Below, piece by piece: positions 58,061 to 64,000 of a stretch of DNA of 64,000 nucleotides (the stretch's first letter is position 1; each line of letters begins with the position of its first letter). Below the pieces are notes generated by a model, which was not told where the DNA came from, did no database searches, and saw only the letters and a program-made list of their open reading frames with translations. The position numbers and the translations under genes are program-made. The stretch covers positions 992,001 to 1,056,000 of the forward strand of contig OY992536.1 in assembly GCA_963921195.1 (NCBI GenBank). Direction: 5' to 3'. This DNA comes from Pegoplata infirma (lineage: Eukaryota; Arthropoda; Insecta; Diptera; Anthomyiidae).

Positions 58061-61000
58061 GTTTTATATGGAGTTTGGTTTTTAAGAAAATTTTAAATTT
58101 CATTTCTAAAATTCTAAAACCCAAAAAAAGAGTTAAATTGAAAATTTTAATGTTTATCGCAAAATTGTTGAAAGATATCCAAAATACATATTAATAAAAA
58201 AAATGTCCATGCTTCCATGTGAGGATTTTTCTATGTAAAAATTTCAAGCCTGAGTTCAAATGCATTAATTCAGTTTTATACAAAGCCAGTTGTATTTGTT
58301 TATTTCGGGTGTGCCGAATGTAAAAACACACAAATATAACTGTATTGCTGCATTTTTACCCAAATGCACGCAAAATTAAAATGAATTTTATTTTTTTTCT
58401 GAAATTTTTAATAGAATTTACTTTTTTCCCCGAATTTCGGTAAAATTAAAGCAAAATAGTCGATATATCGATTAATAGCTTCTGAGGCGATAATCAAATT
58501 GATAAAGCATGTAATTACCACTAATTTTTAACAAAAAAGATGAAATTCAACGATTTGTTCTGGAAATATTTTTTGACTTAAGTAAAACCAATTTTGTAAA
58601 AAGTTTAAATTTTAAAACGTTATCAATATCTGCAAAAGTGTTCTACTTTAAATTTTGTGGACTTCATTTTTGGATACAGCGAAAAATGTCGTGGATGACA
58701 ATTTTTTTTTTAATTTGTAAGCTAGTGTAATTAATATTTGACAAAATCCATGATTTCTTTAATCTAAAAGTTCGTTTTTAAAGCTTTCCCGAGAATTGAA
58801 AATATCTGGGAAAGAAGAAACCCTAAATAATATAGATAATAATTAATATTAAATCCATATCAACTCTAAATTTAAATGTACACACACACATACACAGTGA
58901 CATAAAGCCTTAACAGACAAGGCTTCTACCCTTGCCACACACACACACACACATATACGCACACATAGTAGAACAAAAACAAATGAATTCATTCATACGA
59001 AATTGGAAAATAAACGAAACGTAGCAAAAGGTGAAGATGAACAAAAAAAAAAAAAAAGAATATTAAACTAAATAAAAAAAAAAAACACACCGACAAGATG
59101 AAATAAACCAACTTTACAAAAACATGTCTGAAAACCATAATTGCGTACGTTAAGAATTAATGTGAGCTGGAATTCTAAGAAGACCCAAACAATATGTATT
59201 TTTCGGTTCACACACACACACAAACACACACAGAAGCATACAACTTGTAACGGAATATGTAAAAGAAACTTTAAATGACGTACAAAGTCAACATAAAACA
59301 ACATTTTTGTTTTTTATTTTTTGTTCCTTTTTATGTATATGTATGTACAATGTACATTGTACCGGAATTTTATTTATTTCTTTATACCATCTAGTTTCCA
59401 TAAGAATTGAGCGAACGTAAATCGAACTCACATGTACAGCATCCACGCCCTGTATGTAAATTATTAGCTGGGTTAAAGAAAAACAAAAAAAAAAATAACG
59501 GAACACATTAAGCGTGTGTATGTGTGTGTTTTATTCTCCATATTTATTTTTTTTTCGTTTCTGCTGTAGTAACAAAATTCATTGTTCTCAGTAATTTTTA
59601 AGGATATCACAACATATCAGAAAGTGTATGGAAATTGTTGAATAAGAAAAATAGAGCAAGACTGAGAGTATGTTTAGATTTAATGAGTAAAGTCTCCGAA
59701 TTGTCGTGAATTATCTGTACACTTTCACAACAAACAAAATGTTATACGCCCTATTTTAACATATGATTTATATAAAATTCTTCTTTCAAATCTGTTCGGC
59801 ATAGTGTGGAGACACAAAAAAAAACAAACAAAACTAAACTAAACTGTTAAAAAATGTCTCTTTATAATGTTACTGAGAAAGACATTAAAAATTATTAAGT
59901 CTGTTTATAGTTTAAAGTTTAAAGTAAAAGAGCTTAATCAAAATAAGTTTTAAAATTTTGATCCTATTAATTGTATTTTTGGTAACATTTTCGATTAAAT
60001 TAAAAAAACTAATAAAGTTTGTGAATTATTTATATTTATATGTGTACGAAAAACATTGAATTCTTAATAATATTCAAATGACCCCTCGAAAAAGGGCGTT
60101 AGTACCATGTACTTTTTAACCTAAATTACAAATATTTTACAGCACAAACAAAAAAAAAAAAAAACTTAAAAAACGACGACGACTACTACAAAATACTCCA
60201 AAAATACACACATGGCACCCAATAATAACAAAAATAGGAAAACATAATAAAAACGTGGAGATTTTCAAAAGATGAAATAGAATAGGGAAACAACAGAGAG
60301 AGTTTAATGAGATTTGGCGCAAGCAAATTGTACAGAAGAGATGTGCGCCCAGCATCCTTTTGGGTGCGTTTTATCCATTAAACACAGACTCTTGTTCGAC
60401 TGAAATGTTAGATTGTGAGCGAGTTCTTTAGCCTCATTTGTAGTCGTTGTAGAATGTCGCTTGTGGTTGAGAATTTTCTTAACCAAGAAACACACAAAAA
60501 CTAAATGAGGATGTGAAATCCTAAATGCTCCATACGCAAGCAGACAGTAGTTGCCTCAGAGCCCGCGGGTTGAAGAAAACGTTTTGGTTAAACGTTGCGT
60601 GTACTAAGTGTGCCGATGAAGAATATTTTTTATTATAATTAAAAGAAAATATGATAATTCTTATTGAAAAAAAAAAAATAATAAAAAATAAAAAATCAAT
60701 TCAAATAAATCAGTGAAATAATATTTTTTATGTATTAAAATAAAAAGAAAGTGAATGAAAGAAAGAAATCTGAAAAACAAAAAAAAAAGTATTGAAAATT
60801 TAAAAAGAAAATTTCTAAAAAAAAGAGTGGTTTTCCTAATTAAAGAAAACGAATAACAGCAGTTTAAGCTGAAAAAATCATAAAAATAAATTGTGAAAAA
60901 TAAATATATTTGAGTTATACACTTACAAGAGAAATTAAAAATAAAGAAAAAAAGTATATATGCAAATGTATATGTACAACCGTTACTGCCGTTGATTTTA

Positions 61001-62436
61001 ATAAAATTTCAAACAAAGTTATAACAAAAAAATTTAACATTTTTCGTACTCCAACCTACTTCAATTGTATGTTAAACTAAAGATACATCGTCAACTATAT
61101 TTAAAATTATAAAAAGAAAATAATGGTTGGTTTCATTAGATTTTTCTTAAGTTTTTCACAACTCGAAAATATATAATTCTGATGACTGTTGTGACGCACT
61201 TTTTTTTTTAATTTAGTTTGGGCAGCGACCGGGGAGCGTATGAGCTATAAAAACGATTGTTGCTTTTATTATCACTTAAACTCTTAATTAAAAGTATTTA
61301 CGGAGAGAATGTTTCATTATTTTCAAAAGAAATTTCTTCTTAAAGTTGTGACAAAGGATATTTGATATTTTATGCTGTTTCTGAGTAAAACACACAAATT
61401 CTGTTATTTTTTCCATTATTAGCATCATGTGCTACATTTCTACAGGTTCTATTTTTTTTTCTTTTGACTTTTGTTTTATACAATTTATATTTTTTGTGTG
61501 TTAGTATGCTGTGTTGCCTTTTCAAATAAATTGTTGTTGTTGTTGTTGTTTTTTTTCCTTCATTCAGCACTTAGTAATCACACTGTCGTTATGCATTGTT
61601 ATTCGTAGTATAAAAGGAGGAGAAGGAGGAGGAATAAAAGAATGAAAGAAAAGGTACTCAAAGCGTTTACACATAATCCAACCACATATCGATTGTTGTT
61701 TGTTGTATCCTGTGTGTGTAAGTGCGTGTATTTGTGTGTGTGTGTGTGCTATACGAAGAAGAGTGTGTCTGTTTTTGTTTTGAATATTTGTACTTGGATG
61801 GATTGTATGCCACAATGTCTACCAACCAGCCAGTTTCCACTGTCAGTTTATTGTTTATAATTTTATTTTTCTTATTTTTTTTTTTTTTTGGACTGCTGAA
61901 AATAAAAACAACAGAAAAAAGCTTTTCACAGATTTTCATTGTTGTCTTTTCATCAATTGCCAGTTATTGATGTTTCCTAAAATATGAAAGACCTGTATCA
62001 TTTTCCTTGTGTCTGTCTGTATTTCTTACTTCTGAAGTGGTTTATGCTACACTAGAAAAATAAAGAGATTTTTGTTAAGTTTGTAAATATTTTGATCGGT
62101 ATAAAATGTCAATGTTATCAAATTGAAATTAAGTTGTTCGGGTTTCATTTATTTCCTATCTGTGTTATGTATTCTCTTTAAAAAGTTTAAAAATAAAGAG
62201 AAAAAATACACACATGTTGTATACATACATATGTGTTTGTATTGACATATGTATTTTGTAGTAGTATTTGAATTATCCACCCAAATATATTTTTTTTTTT
62301 TTGTAAAAATAACAAAAAATATACCTTTATCTTATTAATATTTCTAATGAAGATTTAAGCATAAAACAAAAATGTTATTGCTTTCTAGAACTAGAATTCA
62401 GTTTACGTACATACTTAAAGTTTTTCAAGACAACCA
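58061..62436. other. longest repeat-poor, unique-looking stretch
   Basis: No TIR or dispersed repeat is recognised. It holds (CA)n at 58936-58953 and 59210-59232, (TTG)n at 61531-61550 and (TG)n near 61733-61748, plus purine-rich sequence at 60640-60980. The frames at 61564-61970 on both strands are microsatellite-driven. This is the likeliest place for gene-associated non-coding DNA. Confidence 0.45.
60500..60720 (+). promoter_or_regulatory. speculative 5'-exon or promoter-proximal region
   Basis: A local rise in G+C (CCTCAGAGCCCGCGGGTTGA) is followed by AAACGTTTTGGTTAAACG and then long A/G-rich sequence of the kind common in fly 5' UTRs. No TATA box, start codon with a long frame, or splice site could be assigned with confidence. 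Confidence 0.15.
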
Positions 62437-62660
62437 TATTAGGTAATCCACACCAACTGTTTCACTACAGAAAAAAACATATTGGTTTCAATGGGATATC
62501 GATGGCATAGTATTCACCCTTTGGACACTTGTTAATAACATTAATATTAAGGTTTTGTCAAAAAGTGGGCCTTGTCGGCATAGCAAAATATTGAATAATT
62601 CTGAGCTTTTTGCCTCAGTGTCTTTATTTCATTATTTATGCAAATTAAATAAAACACAGT
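62437..62660 (+). repeat. dispersed repeat, copy 2
   Basis: Direct copy of the 4881-5060 repeat: CCACACCAACTGTTTCACTA, ACATATTGGTTTCAATGGG, AAAAAGTGGGCCT and TTATGCAAATTAAA. Confidence 0.6.
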
Positions 62661-63039
62661 GATGTCTAGGGAACCCAGATATATGTTCTAAAAAACGGTT
62701 TTATGCGCTTAAAATATGCATGGAAAATATGTTCTTAAATGTGAAAAATATGCTTTGAAATGTTCACTTCTTCTTAAAAATTCTACATAAAAACGATAAA
62801 AATATTTTTTGTTTTTTAGCTTTGTTAAAGAAATTTCTAATACAAAAATATCAAATACTAATTTGGGAACTTTTTCACAAATACTAAGTCCTTTCCAAAC
62901 AATTTCTAAACAAAATTCTATTTAAAAATTTATACAAAAAAGCAAATTTTTTGTAGCCAATTAAAAAAAATTTCCCCACAATTTTTTAGCCAAATATTTT
63001 TTCTGTTATCGCCAATACACAGAAGATAATATCGTATAT
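62661..63039. other. gene-free stretch
   Basis: Nothing recognised. Confidence 0.4.
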
Positions 63040-63220
63040 TTTATTTTAATTACAATTTTAATAGTTTTTTAATTTAATATTAATTAAACTTTTAATTAAT
63101 ATAATTAATTGTTTAATTAAATTTTTAACTTTATTTTAATTATTTTTTTAATTGTTTTCAAATTTAATATTAATTAAATATTTAATTTATATAATTAAAT
63201 GTTTAATTAAATTTCTAGCT
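63040..63220. repeat. TTAATTAA low-complexity block
   Basis: TTTAATTAAAT/TTTTAATT units repeat almost without G or C. Confidence 0.8.
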
Positions 63221-63550
63221 TTACTTATTTTTTTTTTTTTTTTGTTTTGTTTTCCGTGTGTGTGCGAGTGTGTGTTTTTCCCTTGCATTGTATTACATAC
63301 AAAAAAAAATACATAAGTATAAAAAGTTTGTTGAAAGTTTTTTTTATTTTTCACATAGGTTTTTGAATTCTCATTTTGTTTATAGTTTTATGTGTATGTA
63401 TATGAAAGGTTTATAATCAACTTTATAAAATCATCTCACTGACTATGTCTTTACGGCATAAATAAATTTGGTAAAGTTTGAAGAAATATTTTTTTTTAAC
63501 TATTTTATTCAAAAAGAATGTTTTTACAAATTATTTTTTTTTTAATATAA

Positions 63551-63772
63551 TGTGCTCGATTCTGGAATACGACTTCACTATTCACCTAATTTTTAAAAAT
63601 TTGATATTCTTTCAAATATTAAGACTTTTAAATTTGTTCTTGAAATTATTAAACATATAAACTGGATCTTTAATTGTTACAAGAAAAAAAATTTAAATTC
63701 TTTAAATTCGAAAGAGTATCAAATTTTTAAAAATTAGGTGAATGGTGAAGTCGAATTTCAGAATCGAGCACA
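63551..63772. mobile_element. hairpin MITE, TGTGCTCGATTCTG ends
   Basis: Arms 63551-63632 and about 63700-63772 are inverted: TGTGCTCGATTCTG with AGAATCGAGCACA, and CACCTAATTTTTAAAAATTT with its inverse. A related half-copy lies at 54899. Confidence 0.8.
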
Positions 63773-63774
63773 AT

Positions 63775-64000
63775 ATTTTTAATTAATTTTTTTAATTTAT
63801 ACAATTAAAATTTTAATTATTTTTTTTTTTAAATTTTAATTAAATTTTTTAATTTATAGTATTAAGTTTTTAATTAAATAAATATCCATTTATTTTTAAT
63901 TAACGACATACAAATATTTTTAATTTATTTGCGCATTTTAGTGATTGGTCCGGATTAAATTAATTTTTTAATTAAATCTACGAATTTTTTAATTAAATAT
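63775..64000. repeat. TTAATTAA low-complexity block, second
   Basis: Same composition as 63040-63220. It runs to the window edge, so the hairpin MITE may have split a single block. Confidence 0.7.

Noticed and set aside
60500..60720. Defined core promoter with Inr and DPE
   Set aside because: Candidate TCAG and downstream motifs do not fall at the required spacing, so only a low-confidence region is reported.
61564..61970. Overlapping frames on both strands
   Set aside because: Driven by TG/CA microsatellite and T-runs.

Overview
The window is 64 kb of very AT-rich animal nuclear DNA in which I find no intact protein-coding gene. The content points to an insect, most likely a higher fly. 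It has several degraded copies of an INE-1/Helentron-like repeat, recognisable by a TATACCC...GGGTATA hairpin and by motifs close to GTCATTCCGTTTG, ATCGAAATAT and GATCAGTGATCGATT, which I recall from calyptrate fly genomes. It also has CA/TG, TTG and ATAC microsatellites and two decayed LINE fragments. The species is not determinable from the sequence alone. The window is best read as one very large intron or an intergenic interval.

Nearly everything that can be supported is mobile DNA. (1) Ten or more hAT-like non-autonomous elements were delimited by matching terminal inverted repeats (TIRs), most with an exact 8-bp target-site duplication (TSD): 5.61, 7.61, 8.37, 17.26, 26.01, 28.40 (6.3 kb long), 30.29, 38.48, 45.48, 54.58 and 56.92 kb. 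Most carry their own dense subterminal motif, such as GCGGGA, CCGGTAT, TTAATCG, CTCACG, ACCATTGG or GGTACC. (2) A TA-flanked group of MITEs starts CACTC, CACGC, CACAT or CCCAGC, at 2.68, 13.38, 25.35, 31.05, 39.16, 40.15, 44.84, 48.94 and 51.01 kb. (3) Long foldback or palindromic elements lie at 10.12, 12.53, 14.63, 16.11, 29.46, 35.55, 39.80 and 63.55 kb. (4) INE-like copies lie at 6.34, 14.59, 18.99, 27.48, 43.71, 50.34 and 55.47 kb. (5) Tandem arrays include a CTCAGATTCT-type array that recurs at four places.

Many elements are nested. At 38.48-41.75 kb, a hAT-like element that split a tandem array holds a TA MITE and a second element, and that second element holds a 300-bp palindrome and another TA MITE. 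At 28.40-34.72 kb, the 6.3-kb element holds a second TSD-bearing element, which holds a third.

The most unusual signal is a set of tRNA-like modules, each with polymerase III A-box and B-box matches, sitting inside otherwise unrelated elements: 13.76, 22.80, 27.15, 39.33 and 44.99 kb. T-runs follow the B box in most of them. A 216-bp tandem array at 21.5 kb repeats a B-box-like site three times.

The stretch 58.1-62.4 kb is the least repeat-like. It has microsatellites and purine-rich sequence that resembles fly untranslated or intronic DNA, and it may lie near a promoter or 5' exon, but no coding exon is visible. All coordinates of repeat ends without a stated TSD are approximate.
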